From Armatimonadota bacterium (GTDB lineage Bacteria; Armatimonadota; Fervidibacteria; Fervidibacterales; Thermosaccharophagaceae), in contig JANXAS010000015.1 in assembly GCA_025062195.1 (NCBI GenBank), positions 1 to 52,268 on the forward strand: DNA of 52,268 nt, read 5' to 3'. Positions 27,543-35,820 of the stretch are shown here, piece after piece; the first letter of the stretch is position 1, and the number at the start of each line of letters is the position of its first letter. The notes beneath the pieces are model-generated. The model made no database searches. It was not told the DNA's origin and worked only from the letters and a program-made list of their open reading frames with translations. The translations under genes were made by a program, and so were the position numbers.

Positions 27543-29468
27543 GTGGAAGTGCAATTTGTTAACGCTGTCTTCGCCATCTTGGCACCGATAGCAGCTACAT
27601 TGCCGCTCCTCATCCACCTGCTCTCATTGAGGCGTAGGCGATATGTAACATTTACGATGCTGCGCTTGCTTGAGCGCGCAGCATTGCAGGCACAGGGTGC
27701 TCGCAGGCTCCGCGAATGGCTCATTGTTATTGTGCGCTCATTGGCTGTCCTATTCCTTTTCATCGCCCTATCACGCCCGCTGGTCCGTGGGGTTCATCTC
27801 AGCGCCTTAGGTGGTGCATCAATTTGCATCCTCGTTGACGATTCAATGAGCATGGCATTTTTAGACGGGGCTGAAAGCAGGTTTAAGGTAGCTCTTGAGT
27901 GCGCTAAGAAGTTGATACACGATTTGCCGAATGCTCGCTTTTGCATTCTCTCGCTCTCACACCCTGACAAGGTTGTGTGCCATTGGACTTCGGATGCAAA
28001 TGAAGCGCTTAAGAGACTAATGTGGATGCGTGTCGGAGTAACTCAAAGTTCCACAGGGCAAGCATTGCTCAATGCTCTCAGGGGGCTTAAGCTCGCCGAT
28101 GGCGCAAACAGCCACTTGTTTATCTTTACCGACGGACAAGTTGTGCCGGCACTTTGCAAGAATGCTCAAATGGTTGACAGGGGAAAGATTGATGTGACGG
28201 TCATTGATGTGCGCCGAAGCCCAGATGAGGATGTGAATGTTGCGGCTGTTGATTGGGATGTGAATGTGGCTCCACTCTCCTCACCTCATGCAGCGATGCT
28301 CAAATTGCTGCTGCGCAACTTCGGGAGAAAGGGATGGAACGGCACTGTCTCCGTAATCGTTGATGGCAATCTGGCTGCTGAATTGAAAGAAGCCAACATC
28401 GCCGCAAGAGGTGAGTTGAGCGCAGCAATACCGATAAAGCTCGGCAGCAGCGGTTGGCACAAAGGTTTGGTTCTTTGGCGTGATGCGCTCCCGCTTGACA
28501 ACCGATTGCACTTTGCGTTTTACAATCCGTTGCCGATGCGAGTGCTGTGCATCGGCTCTTGGAAACATGATGGCGACGGCACATTTTACATCATTAGGGC
28601 GCTTGAGAGCATTCGCGACAGTGTCGGAGCAAATTCCATCGTCATCGGTAAGAGCGCAAGTTTGCCGCAGTCATTGGATGAGCTTAAGCGCTGGCACGCA
28701 ATCATATGGTGTCATCCAAGAGGTGCAGCGCGGAGCTCTGAAGCTGCTCTCCGTGCCTGGCTTTCACTTGGCGGGACAATCATTTCCTTTGTGGATAGGC
28801 ACGCCACTGACTTACCAGACTGGCTTTCCCCAAAGAGGACGCATTACAAGCGAGGTGGCGAAAAGCCATTTCGCATCACCATCTCCGATGCTTCCCACCC
28901 TGTTACGCAGCGCATATCAAACGAACTCCTCAAGGATGTGCTTGTATTTGAGCATTCCATTGCCGATGGGGCATCGGCTGGCAGAATTGTTTTGCGGTTT
29001 GACAACGGTCATCCAGCCCTCACTGAGAAAGATTTCGGTGTGGGGAGAGCGATCACATTCTGGATGGGCGCTAACATGACGGAGAGCACTTTACCGATAT
29101 CTGTAGCCTTCGTTCCGCTGCTGTGCGAATTGCTGCAATATGCAGTGATGCAGTCACATATTGTGCTCAAGGTGGTGGGAGACGGTGGTGTCAAAATTGA
29201 GCACGGTAAAGTCGCATTGCTTTCCTCAAGGGCGATTGTGAGCAATGTTGAGTTGAGCGATTCGGACACACGCATTCCAAGTTATGAAGATTTGCGCAAG
29301 CTTGTGACGGCGGTTGGGTGGCGCTATTTAACGCTTAGCGAGTGGCACAGCGGGCTCAGAATTAATGTGCCGGTTGATGCTACTATGTTTTTTGTCGTTC
29401 TCTGCGCAATGATGCTGCTTGCTGAAACGCTGCTTGAAGTTCGTTGGATAAGACGAAAGCACCGTTAG
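27543..29468 (+). CDS. BatA/VWA-domain membrane protein
   Basis: About 641 residues. It begins with the BatA-type anchor (LAPIAATLPLLIHLLSLRRRR), then RERLREW-like linker and a second hydrophobic helix, then a von Willebrand A domain with MIDAS motif DDSMS near residue 97 and a later FTDG. A C-terminal part resembles a glutamine-amidotransferase-like fold (HAIIWCHPRGAA, GGTIISFVD), ending with a last membrane helix. Such proteins occur with MoxR ATPases, DUF58, DUF4175 and DUF4159 proteins; the latter two are at the left of this window. GTG 27534 opens the frame; GTG 27543 is preferred because CGAGGTG lies six bases upstream. Confidence 0.82.
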   Translation: MEVQFVNAVFAILAPIAATLPLLIHLLSLRRRRYVTFTMLRLLERAALQAQGARRLREWLIVIVRSLAVLFLFIALSRPLVRGVHLSALGGASICILVDDSMSMAFLDGAESRFKVALECAKKLIHDLPNARFCILSLSHPDKVVCHWTSDANEALKRLMWMRVGVTQSSTGQALLNALRGLKLADGANSHLFIFTDGQVVPALCKNAQMVDRGKIDVTVIDVRRSPDEDVNVAAVDWDVNVAPLSSPHAAMLKLLLRNFGRKGWNGTVSVIVDGNLAAELKEANIAARGELSAAIPIKLGSSGWHKGLVLWRDALPLDNRLHFAFYNPLPMRVLCIGSWKHDGDGTFYIIRALESIRDSVGANSIVIGKSASLPQSLDELKRWHAIIWCHPRGAARSSEAALRAWLSLGGTIISFVDRHATDLPDWLSPKRTHYKRGGEKPFRITISDASHPVTQRISNELLKDVLVFEHSIADGASAGRIVLRFDNGHPALTEKDFGVGRAITFWMGANMTESTLPISVAFVPLLCELLQYAVMQSHIVLKVVGDGGVKIEHGKVALLSSRAIVSNVELSDSDTRIPSYEDLRKLVTAVGWRYLTLSEWHSGLRINVPVDATMFFVVLCAMMLLAETLLEVRWIRRKHR

Positions 29469-29869
29469 GTAATGGCATCAGTGTTGTGCGTGATCACTTA
29501 ACTCGCACTGCGATGCCGAGCTTTGGCGTTGAGATACACCATTTCCAAAATTAAGTCTGTTTATTGAACCCGCTGCACCAGGTCGTCCAAGCATGGTCTG
29601 CCACCAGATATACGGCTTCGTAAAACGATTCACCAATGTATGATGGCGGTTCTTGCAAGGAAGAATGGCTTGTTCTTTGTCGCAAATGTTGTTGTGGACA
29701 ACTTCCTCCAACCATTACAGGCTTCAGGACATAGTCGTTGAAAATCGGGGAGCAAGACTATGGCTTGATGAGATTTGTTATGGGTTTGTTTGGCAAGGCG
29801 GTAGTCCTGCCTTCCGAGAGTATTGTCTTACTTTCATCGCCCACAAGTGGGTGTGGATAACAAAAAGGG
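29469..29869. other. Intergenic region with dispersed-repeat copy
   Basis: Four hundred bases between convergent genes. No open frame has a ribosome site or recognisable product. It contains one copy of repeat family C at 29659-29701; otherwise I see nothing in it. Confidence 0.5.
29659..29701 (+). repeat. Dispersed repeat family C, copy 1
   Basis: About 43 bases starting GGAAGAATGG and containing GCAAATGTTGTTG match the reverse complement of 37138-37180 at roughly 80 percent with one gap. Both copies lie in non-coding DNA. Confidence 0.5.
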
Positions 29870-30865
29870 CTAATTAGCTGCGCGCTCGTGAACGAGCTGT
29901 CGCAGCTTTTGAAGTGTCGCCACAGTTTCCATTGACCATTCCGGCTTTATGAGCGGTGTTGAGCCACTGAGTATGCACTGCGAGAAGTGCTCAATCTCAA
30001 GTGCATAAGAGTTTCGGTCTTGAAGCTCAAACCTGCGAATGTATTCTCGCCTTCTGAGCAGCCACACTTCTTTTCTTTTGCCGCGCGATGTCCAAGGGTC
30101 TGGCATCTGAACAGATGCCTCAGTCCCTATGATCTCGGCATATGTGCGTATGTCGTTTTGAAAGCCGCATTCAAACTGTGCAAGCATGCCGTTAGGGAAC
30201 TGCATTGTGCCAGCTGCCACAACTTCAACACCGCACTCGGAATCAACGATTCCGAACGCGCAAAGCCCAACTGGCACACCATTGGCTATCAGGCGCGCAA
30301 AGTCAACCGGGTAAAAGCCCATGTCAAAAATGCACCCGCCGCCAAGTTCAGGTCTGTAGCGTATGTTGGAATGGTTTGGGATCGGAAAACAGAAAGCACC
30401 ATGAAATATCCTCGGCTCACCGATTGAGCCGTCACTAATCATGCGCACGACCAATTCAACCTGCGGTTGAAACCGATACATCGCTGCTTCCATGAGCAAG
30501 ACACCATTTCGCTTGCATGCTTCAATCATGTTTTCGCACTCATCCACGGAGGTGGCGAGTGGTTTCTCACACATAACATGCTTTTTCGCCTCAGCCGCTT
30601 TTACTGTCCATTCGCAATGCAGGGAATTTGGCAAGGCGATGATGATGGCATCAACATCTTCATCAAAAAGCAAAAGGTCATATGCCTCATATGCCCTTGG
30701 CACACCGTGTTCATCCGCAAATGCTTTTGCTCTCATTCCATCTCGGCTCGCCACACCAACAAGAAGTGCATTGCTCACTTCCTTAAATGCCCTCGCGAGG
30801 CGTGAGGCAATCATGCCTGTCCCCAGCATGCCCCATTTAACTTTCTCAACGGCGCAAGCTGACAT
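29870..30865 (-). CDS. Gfo/Idh/MocA family oxidoreductase
   Basis: About 331 residues. The NAD-binding motif is GMLGTGMIASRLARAF, followed by VASRDGMRAKAFADEHG, the catalytic CEKPLATS near residue 96, and GGGCIFDMGFYPVDFARL in the C-terminal domain. The pattern of CEKPLATS plus MEAAMYRFQPQ is seen in trans-1,2-dihydrobenzene-1,2-diol/glucose-fructose-type dehydrogenases; the actual substrate is unknown. GTG 30874 opens the frame but ATG 30865 sits after GCAGGTGAG. A perfect CCCATTATGGG palindrome lies at 30878-30888, just before the ribosome site. Divergent from the PP2C gene. Confidence 0.88.
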   Translation of the reverse strand: MSACAVEKVKWGMLGTGMIASRLARAFKEVSNALLVGVASRDGMRAKAFADEHGVPRAYEAYDLLLFDEDVDAIIIALPNSLHCEWTVKAAEAKKHVMCEKPLATSVDECENMIEACKRNGVLLMEAAMYRFQPQVELVVRMISDGSIGEPRIFHGAFCFPIPNHSNIRYRPELGGGCIFDMGFYPVDFARLIANGVPVGLCAFGIVDSECGVEVVAAGTMQFPNGMLAQFECGFQNDIRTYAEIIGTEASVQMPDPWTSRGKRKEVWLLRRREYIRRFELQDRNSYALEIEHFSQCILSGSTPLIKPEWSMETVATLQKLRQLVHERAAN

Positions 30866-30877
30866 TTTGCTCACCTG

Positions 30878-30888
30878 CCCATTATGGG
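30878..30888. promoter_or_regulatory. Short palindrome, possible operator
   Basis: CCCATTATGGG is a perfect 5-1-5 palindrome in the 105-base gap between the divergent dehydrogenase and PP2C genes, right beside the dehydrogenase ribosome site. It could bind a repressor, but a sequence this short may be chance. Confidence 0.25.
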
Positions 30889-30970
30889 AGTTTCACGGGA
30901 TGTGTAACTAACGGCTAACATTACATATGGCGTTTTCAAACCGACCGATGCAAGGGAGAGGTGTTGAGAT

Positions 30971-32794
30971 GTGAAATGCAAAGGCTGTGGCGGTGAGAAT
31001 AGAGATGAAGCAAAGTTCTGCATACATTGCGGCGCTCGGCTGTGCGAGCTTGCGGAAGGAGAAGTTGGTGAGGGAGAGAAAGAGGCGATTCAAGCACCGC
31101 TGTATGAAGCCATGCATGAAGCAGGGGAGGAGCATGCCGCTGAAATTGTGGGTGAGCCTGAAGGTGAACATACGGAGGCGCAAGTAGCAGTTGGCGCCGT
31201 TGGTGTGGAGGAGGTAAAGAGCGAATTTGAAGCGCTGCCTGAAGGTGCCCTTATAAGCGATCGGAGGTATGAGCTGCGCAGCCTGTTGCGAGAAACCAGC
31301 AGCTTGAACATTTACGAAGCGCACTCAATGGAGCGTTTTAAGCGTTGTCCAAGTTGTGATAAGTTGTCAATGCCAGAACATAACTTCTGCGACAATTGCG
31401 GTGCAAGCATTGAAGGCGTCCCATCAACCAAAGTGCTTTTCACCGTCCTTGAGGTTCAAGAGGTGGATGAAAAAAAACTGGATGAGATCGCCGAAATGTG
31501 CGATGCTTCTGAGGGGGCATTGCCAAAGGTGCATGAGAAATTCGTCTATGAGCCGTATGAGGGTAGCGTTCGCAGTTACCTTGTCCTTGAGCGCTTTGAT
31601 GAATGCCCGCTAAGTGAGATAGATATTTCAACGATGCGTCTTGATGCGTTGCTCATTGTTGCGCTTAAGCTGCTCAAGTTTGTGCAGTGGCTTAGCGAAC
31701 ACTCATACCATGTGCCGAGATTGATTGAGCAGGTAACCGTGAAGGACGACAGCCTCGTCCTATTCAAGTTTGAGGCGTTACAAGAGGCAATGTCCCGTGA
31801 GGAAGCCATCAGAAGCATGCTTCCACAAGCTCGTCGTTGGTTGATTGAAGCATTGGGGCGTTTCGCTGAGGTTAAGCAATCAACCATTGAATCTCACATG
31901 GCACTTGGGTTAAAAGAGCGCTTTGAGTCATCCGAGGAGCCAATGCATGCCGATGAATTAAGTGGTCAAATTGAGGCTGCGTTGAACGAACTTCTTGGAA
32001 CTGTAGCACTTGAATATGCAAGTGCTGGCGCAACCGATATGGGCAAGATGCGCGAGTTGAACGAGGATGGCTTCATCATTTGGGAGCTAACAGGCTTTCA
32101 ACACCCAAAGCCATTCCGAATCGGGCTGTATGCTGTTGCGGACGGGATGGGTGGGCACCGAGCTGGTGAAGTGGCATGCAAGCTTGCCCTTGACACGCTG
32201 CTTGATAGCATTCAAGAGGCTATATCAAGTGAGTTGAAAAAGGGTGTCGAACGGCTCCACAAGGTCAATTGGGGGGATGTGTTGAAGACAGCATTTGAGC
32301 GCGCTAATAGGGCTGTCCAGGAAAATGCTGTTGGATTAAGGAGCGATATGGGCACAACAATGGTTGCTGCACTTGTCTTTTGCAACCGAGCGTATATTGC
32401 AAATGTTGGTGATAGCAGGGCTTATATCTTTCGGGAGGCAAAGCTTAAACAGATTACCAAAGACCATTCGCTTGTGCAGCAGTTTGTTGATATGGGGAAG
32501 CTTACACCTCACGAGGCGAAGGTTCATCCACAGCGAAATATAATTTACCGAGCCATTGGCTTGCGCCAACATATTGAAGTTGACCTGTTTGAGGAAATGC
32601 TCAGCGTCGGAGATAAACTCCTGCTTTGCTCTGACGGGCTGTGTGATATGGTTGAGGACGAGGAGATTGAGAAAGTCTTACTTACAGAGTGCGACCTGAA
32701 TGCAGCTTGCACTGAACTCATTAGGCGAGCTAATGAATATGGCGGCATGGATAACATCACAGTTGTGATTGTTGAAGCTAAGCAATCAAGCTGA
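30971..32794 (+). CDS. Zinc-ribbon / pseudokinase-like / PP2C phosphatase fusion
   Basis: A 607-residue cytoplasmic protein. A zinc ribbon lies at residues 3-20 (C3, C6, C17, C20). A second four-cysteine ribbon is at C126, C129, C140, C143. The stretch SDRRYELRSLLRETSSLNIYEA just before it reads like a Ser/Thr kinase N-lobe without its glycine loop, and YLVLERFDECPLSEI through HVPRLIEQVTVKDDSLVLFKFE reads like a kinase hinge and catalytic region lacking HRD and DFG. Residues 350-605 are a complete PP2C phosphatase with metal-site motifs RELNEDGF, VADGMGGH, NVGDSRAY, CSDGL and MDNIT. It should dephosphorylate phospho-Ser/Thr; the front parts may regulate or target it. GTG start after GAGAGGTG. 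No partner kinase is nearby. Confidence 0.85.
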   Translation: MKCKGCGGENRDEAKFCIHCGARLCELAEGEVGEGEKEAIQAPLYEAMHEAGEEHAAEIVGEPEGEHTEAQVAVGAVGVEEVKSEFEALPEGALISDRRYELRSLLRETSSLNIYEAHSMERFKRCPSCDKLSMPEHNFCDNCGASIEGVPSTKVLFTVLEVQEVDEKKLDEIAEMCDASEGALPKVHEKFVYEPYEGSVRSYLVLERFDECPLSEIDISTMRLDALLIVALKLLKFVQWLSEHSYHVPRLIEQVTVKDDSLVLFKFEALQEAMSREEAIRSMLPQARRWLIEALGRFAEVKQSTIESHMALGLKERFESSEEPMHADELSGQIEAALNELLGTVALEYASAGATDMGKMRELNEDGFIIWELTGFQHPKPFRIGLYAVADGMGGHRAGEVACKLALDTLLDSIQEAISSELKKGVERLHKVNWGDVLKTAFERANRAVQENAVGLRSDMGTTMVAALVFCNRAYIANVGDSRAYIFREAKLKQITKDHSLVQQFVDMGKLTPHEAKVHPQRNIIYRAIGLRQHIEVDLFEEMLSVGDKLLLCSDGLCDMVEDEEIEKVLLTECDLNAACTELIRRANEYGGMDNITVVIVEAKQSS

Positions 32795-33071
32795 GGAGTC
32801 AACACTATCTTAGTTGCATCGTGTGTTTATCATCGCTGTTATGCGGTTGTTGTGCGAGCATTTTGAGCGGCGCGTTGAAGCGGGGTTGGACAAATAACAT
32901 GCTCCAAAGATTGCTTTCGCTCTCCCGCAAACGGTGCAATGTTAATTTCCATCTCAGACACCCACACAGAGTGCACACAGGAGGGTCACTTTTAGGTGGG
33001 CAGGATTGTTTGCAAACCAACGCGATAAAATGGATGAGAGATTACACTTAGGTTGTGAGCATCAGCGATGC

Positions 33072-33079
33072 GAGGTGAG
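33072..33079 (+). promoter_or_regulatory. Ribosome binding site that decides an AUC start
   Basis: GAGGTGAG at 33072-33079 is the strong form used throughout the window. It contains an in-frame TGA (33076-33078), so translation cannot begin upstream. The next in-frame codons are GAA, GAC, then ATC at 33085, spaced five bases from the site; the only canonical start downstream, TTG 33121, is more than 40 bases away. Confidence 0.7.
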
Positions 33080-33084
33080 AAGAC

Positions 33085-33798
33085 ATCTTTCCGATCAAGG
33101 ATGATGTCCGTGCGAGGCGGTTGCCCATCGTTAACTACATCATAATTGCAGCCAATGTTGCTGCTTACATTTACGAGGTTTCCTTAGGTGCTGACCTTGA
33201 GAGGTTTATTAAAGAAGTGGCAGTTGTGCCTGCTGAGTATATCGGGTTCCTAAGTGGCTACAATGTTCCGCTCCAAAAGCTATTGACTGCGCCTTTTGCA
33301 TCCATGTTTCTGCACGGCGGCTTCTTGCATCTGATTGGCAACATGTGGTTCCTTTACATCTTCGGTGATAATGTTGAGGACAGAATGGGGCATTTGCGTT
33401 ACTTTCTGTTTTACCTGTTTTGCGGGTTAGCTGCAACTGCAGCACACATCCTCATATCGCCAACATCTCCTATCCCAATAATTGGCGCAAGCGGTGCTAT
33501 CTCCGGAGTCCTTGGTGCCTATCTTGCGTTGTTTCCGAGGGCAAGCATTCTTACGCTTGTCTTTTTCTTTTACTTCTTTGAAATTGTTGAGATACCAGCA
33601 CTTGTTTATTTGGGACTGTGGTTCGTAATACAGCTTAACTCCGGCATATTACAGACACTGCTAAGTCCAAGTGAGGTTCAGGGTGGTGTAGCATGGTGGG
33701 CGCATATCGGAGGGTTTGTAGCTGGACTTGTATTGCAAAGGCTTTTTCGTGAGGAACCAAGGGCACCAAGGTATAAGGAACTCTTCTACCCGTTTTAA
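33085..33798 (+). CDS. Rhomboid family intramembrane serine protease, apparent AUC start
   Basis: About 237 residues and six transmembrane helices. The catalytic serine is in GASGAISGVLGAY and the catalytic histidine in WWAHIGGFVAGLVL, both in membrane helices. HGGFLHLIGNMWFLYIFGDNVEDRMG is the family L1 region. Family members usually begin with M-(F/I)-P-(I/L)-(K/R)-D-D before the first helix; here FPIKDDVRARRLPIVNY is encoded directly after an ATC codon that sits where the initiator should be. TTG 33121 would delete this conserved segment and has no ribosome site. It likely cleaves single-pass membrane proteins. Followed 45 bases later by a second membrane protease. Confidence 0.85.
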   Translation: MFPIKDDVRARRLPIVNYIIIAANVAAYIYEVSLGADLERFIKEVAVVPAEYIGFLSGYNVPLQKLLTAPFASMFLHGGFLHLIGNMWFLYIFGDNVEDRMGHLRYFLFYLFCGLAATAAHILISPTSPIPIIGASGAISGVLGAYLALFPRASILTLVFFFYFFEIVEIPALVYLGLWFVIQLNSGILQTLLSPSEVQGGVAWWAHIGGFVAGLVLQRLFREEPRAPRYKELFYPF

Positions 33799-33843
33799 AG
33801 TTGTGTGCCACTTTTCAAAACGAAAATTAAGGGGGTGAATCCA

Positions 33844-34713
33844 ATGGAGATATTAATAGCGATTCTTTGGGCACTGCTTATAGGCTCGGCGTTCTTGCCG
33901 ATGATACAACAACGCATGCTTGAAGCTGCAAGGTTGCGCCTAATGGAAAAACTGGAAAAGAAAAGGCGCTCAAGGGTGATAGCACTTATACACAGGCAGG
34001 AACAGATGACACTGCTTGGCTTTCCAATTATGCGTTACATAACGATTGATGATTCCGAAGAGGTATTGCGGGCTATAAGGCTTACACCTGCAGATACACC
34101 AATAGACCTGATCTTGCATACTCCGGGTGGGTTGGTTTTAGCCGCTGAGCAAATTGCATTTGCCCTTAAAAAACACCCCGGCAAGATCACTGTCTTTGTG
34201 CCTCATTATGCGATGTCTGGCGGGACTTTAATAGCTCTTGCTGCTGATGAGATATGCATGGATGAGAATGCAGTTCTCGGACCTGTTGACCCACAAATAG
34301 GCACTTGTCCAGCTGCGAGTATACTTCGCGCTGTGAAGATGAAGAGCGTCAACGAGCTTGATGACCAGACACTTATAATGGCAGACATAGCTGAGAAGGC
34401 TTTGAATCAAGTGCGCCAATTTGTTGCATGTCTCCTTGGAGACAAAATGGACGCAGAGCGGGCGCAGCAAATTGCCGAGGCGCTAACCGATGGGAGATGG
34501 ACTCACGATTACCCAATAACATGTGAGCAGGCAAAGGAACTTGGCTTGCCAATTACAACGGATATGCCTGAAGAAGTCTACATGCTTATGAACCTTTACC
34601 CGCAACAGCTGCAGCGCCGTCCAACAGTCCAATACATACCGCTGCCTTATCAACCACATCCTATGCGCAGGGATAGAACTGCTATTGGTTTCACAAAAGA
34701 TAGTGATGGATGA
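33844..34713 (+). CDS. SDH-family ClpP-fold membrane serine protease
   Basis: About 289 residues. One N-terminal membrane helix (ILIAILWALLIGSAFLPM) is followed by a basic coiled stretch, then a ClpP/crotonase-fold protease domain: IDLILHTPGGLVLAAEQIA forms the oxyanion side and VPHYAMSGGTLIALAADEI holds the nucleophile serine. ENAVLGPVDPQIG is typical of the SppA-like SDH family. It probably degrades membrane or signal peptides. The frame opens at 33805, but ATG 33844 has AAGGGGGTGAA upstream. Same strand and close to the rhomboid gene, so the two proteases may share a transcript. Confidence 0.85.
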   Translation: MEILIAILWALLIGSAFLPMIQQRMLEAARLRLMEKLEKKRRSRVIALIHRQEQMTLLGFPIMRYITIDDSEEVLRAIRLTPADTPIDLILHTPGGLVLAAEQIAFALKKHPGKITVFVPHYAMSGGTLIALAADEICMDENAVLGPVDPQIGTCPAASILRAVKMKSVNELDDQTLIMADIAEKALNQVRQFVACLLGDKMDAERAQQIAEALTDGRWTHDYPITCEQAKELGLPITTDMPEEVYMLMNLYPQQLQRRPTVQYIPLPYQPHPMRRDRTAIGFTKDSDG

Positions 34714-35035
34714 AGCGGACATTGTAAACGATGCGAAAGTGGGGATGGATGTAAGTCTGCTCAGAGAAATTAAACCGATTTTGTAGCGCAAGAATTTGAA
34801 GTTTACGCTCTTTACCCAAAACTTTGTTGGTTCACAGAAAGGCACGGAGCGATGCAGAGTGCAGTGAGAAACAGGACGAGAATCGAGGGAACGGGTTTAG
34901 GACGCCGCTCCGCTTTCGCTTCGTGGCTAACTACGAATCTAACCAACAAAGTTTGTAGTAAAGAGCGGGAGTTTATGTAAGCGCTGCCGAATGATGTCGG
35001 GAAAAGATTTGACTTAATCGCACACAAATTTATGC
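34714..35035. other. Intergenic region occupied by a palindromic repeat element
   Basis: About 320 bases with no gene. Half is the family A repeat element listed at 34807-34966. The flanks show no promoter or RNA that I can recognise. Confidence 0.5.
34807..34966. repeat. Dispersed repeat family A, copy 2, with terminal inverted repeats
   Basis: A 160-base element bounded by 26-base inverted arms: GCTCTTTACCCAAAACTTTG and on at 34807-34832, and its reverse complement at 34941-34966, identical at 23 of 26 positions. Inside, 34900-34928 reversed matches window bases 1-29 (25 of 29). There is no coding capacity. The arrangement suits a MITE or REP-like element. Confidence 0.65.
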
Positions 35036-35650
35036 ATGGTGGTAGGGGCTATGTCACAAGCATTGGAAGAGGACCTGGATGAAAAGCTTAAAGAGGGCAT
35101 TCAATTAAGCTTGCGCAATGGTCTGGTTGTGATGGTTCGAAAGCTTAGGCGCACTGACGGGGAAAGTTTTTACAAATTTATGTGCAATCTTTCTCCATAT
35201 AGCCGAAGTATGTTTCACCCTCATCCGTTTGACAAGCAAGCAGCTGAGAGAGCTGCTGCTGACGCCGATTCACCGAACAGTTGTCGTTTAGTTGCCACAT
35301 ATAGTGATGAAATTATCGCATATGCATGTTGGACACATCATATATTTCGTTCACATTTTCCAATAGTTAGTATAGCAGTCGCTGATGCATTTCAGAATCA
35401 AGGTCTCGGAAGACAATTGATGAAAATTTTGATTGAAATTGCCAAAAGGAGGGCAAAGCGCGGACTTGAACTTGATGTTTACAAGGAAAACACACGCGCC
35501 ATACACCTGTATGAGTCACTGGGCTTCAAAAGAATTGGGGAAACACTGGACAAAAGACAGTATGTTATGCGACTGGAGTTTGAAGCACAGGCTGACCAAA
35601 AGAATGGTCGTGGCTTTAAGTTCATGTTAAGTTTTTGGAGGCGGAGGTGA
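35036..35650 (+). CDS. GNAT family N-acetyltransferase
   Basis: About 204 residues. The acetyl-CoA binding motif is QNQGLGRQL in SIAVADAFQNQGLGRQLMKILIEIAKRRAKRG, and the end motif NTRAIHLYESLGFKRIGE is the standard GNAT motif B. The N-terminal part (RNGLVVMVRKLRRTDGESF) forms the first strand and helix. Substrate unknown; a RimI-like protein or small-molecule acetylation is possible. Base composition looks more AT-rich than its neighbours, and it lies in a repeat-rich, gene-poor stretch, which could mean recent acquisition. Start is ATG 35036 or ATG 35051. The stop overlaps the ribosome site of the next small gene. Confidence 0.8.
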   Translation: MVVGAMSQALEEDLDEKLKEGIQLSLRNGLVVMVRKLRRTDGESFYKFMCNLSPYSRSMFHPHPFDKQAAERAAADADSPNSCRLVATYSDEIIAYACWTHHIFRSHFPIVSIAVADAFQNQGLGRQLMKILIEIAKRRAKRGLELDVYKENTRAIHLYESLGFKRIGETLDKRQYVMRLEFEAQADQKNGRGFKFMLSFWRRR

Positions 35651-35658
35651 GCATAGGC

Positions 35659-35820
35659 ATGGGCAAATGCAGACTTAGGGAAAAGGAACTCCGTAGGAAA
35701 CGCCACCGCAGGATGAAACGCCTAAAACAACGGATTAAGCAGATGATCCTTGAAGCTCAAAAGCGCAAGCAGGAAGAGATAGTTCAACAAGAAGCGCAGC
35801 CTGAAGAAGGACAGGAGTAA
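35659..35820 (+). CDS. Small very basic protein of unknown function
   Basis: A 53-residue protein: a Lys/Arg-rich helix (KELRRKRHRRMKRLKQRIKQ) and an acidic Gln/Glu-rich tail. No family recognised. A strong GGAGGTGA at 35643-35650 ends exactly at the stop of the GNAT gene and lies eight bases before the ATG, so it is very likely translated and coupled to the acetyltransferase. The charge pattern suggests nucleic-acid or ribosome binding, or that it is the acetyltransferase substrate; both are inference. Confidence 0.6.
   Translation: MGKCRLREKELRRKRHRRMKRLKQRIKQMILEAQKRKQEEIVQQEAQPEEGQE

Noticed and set aside
30881-30908. Minus-strand promoter CATAAT with GTTACA at 16 bases
   Set aside because: The predicted start of transcription would fall inside the ribosome site of the dehydrogenase, leaving too little leader.
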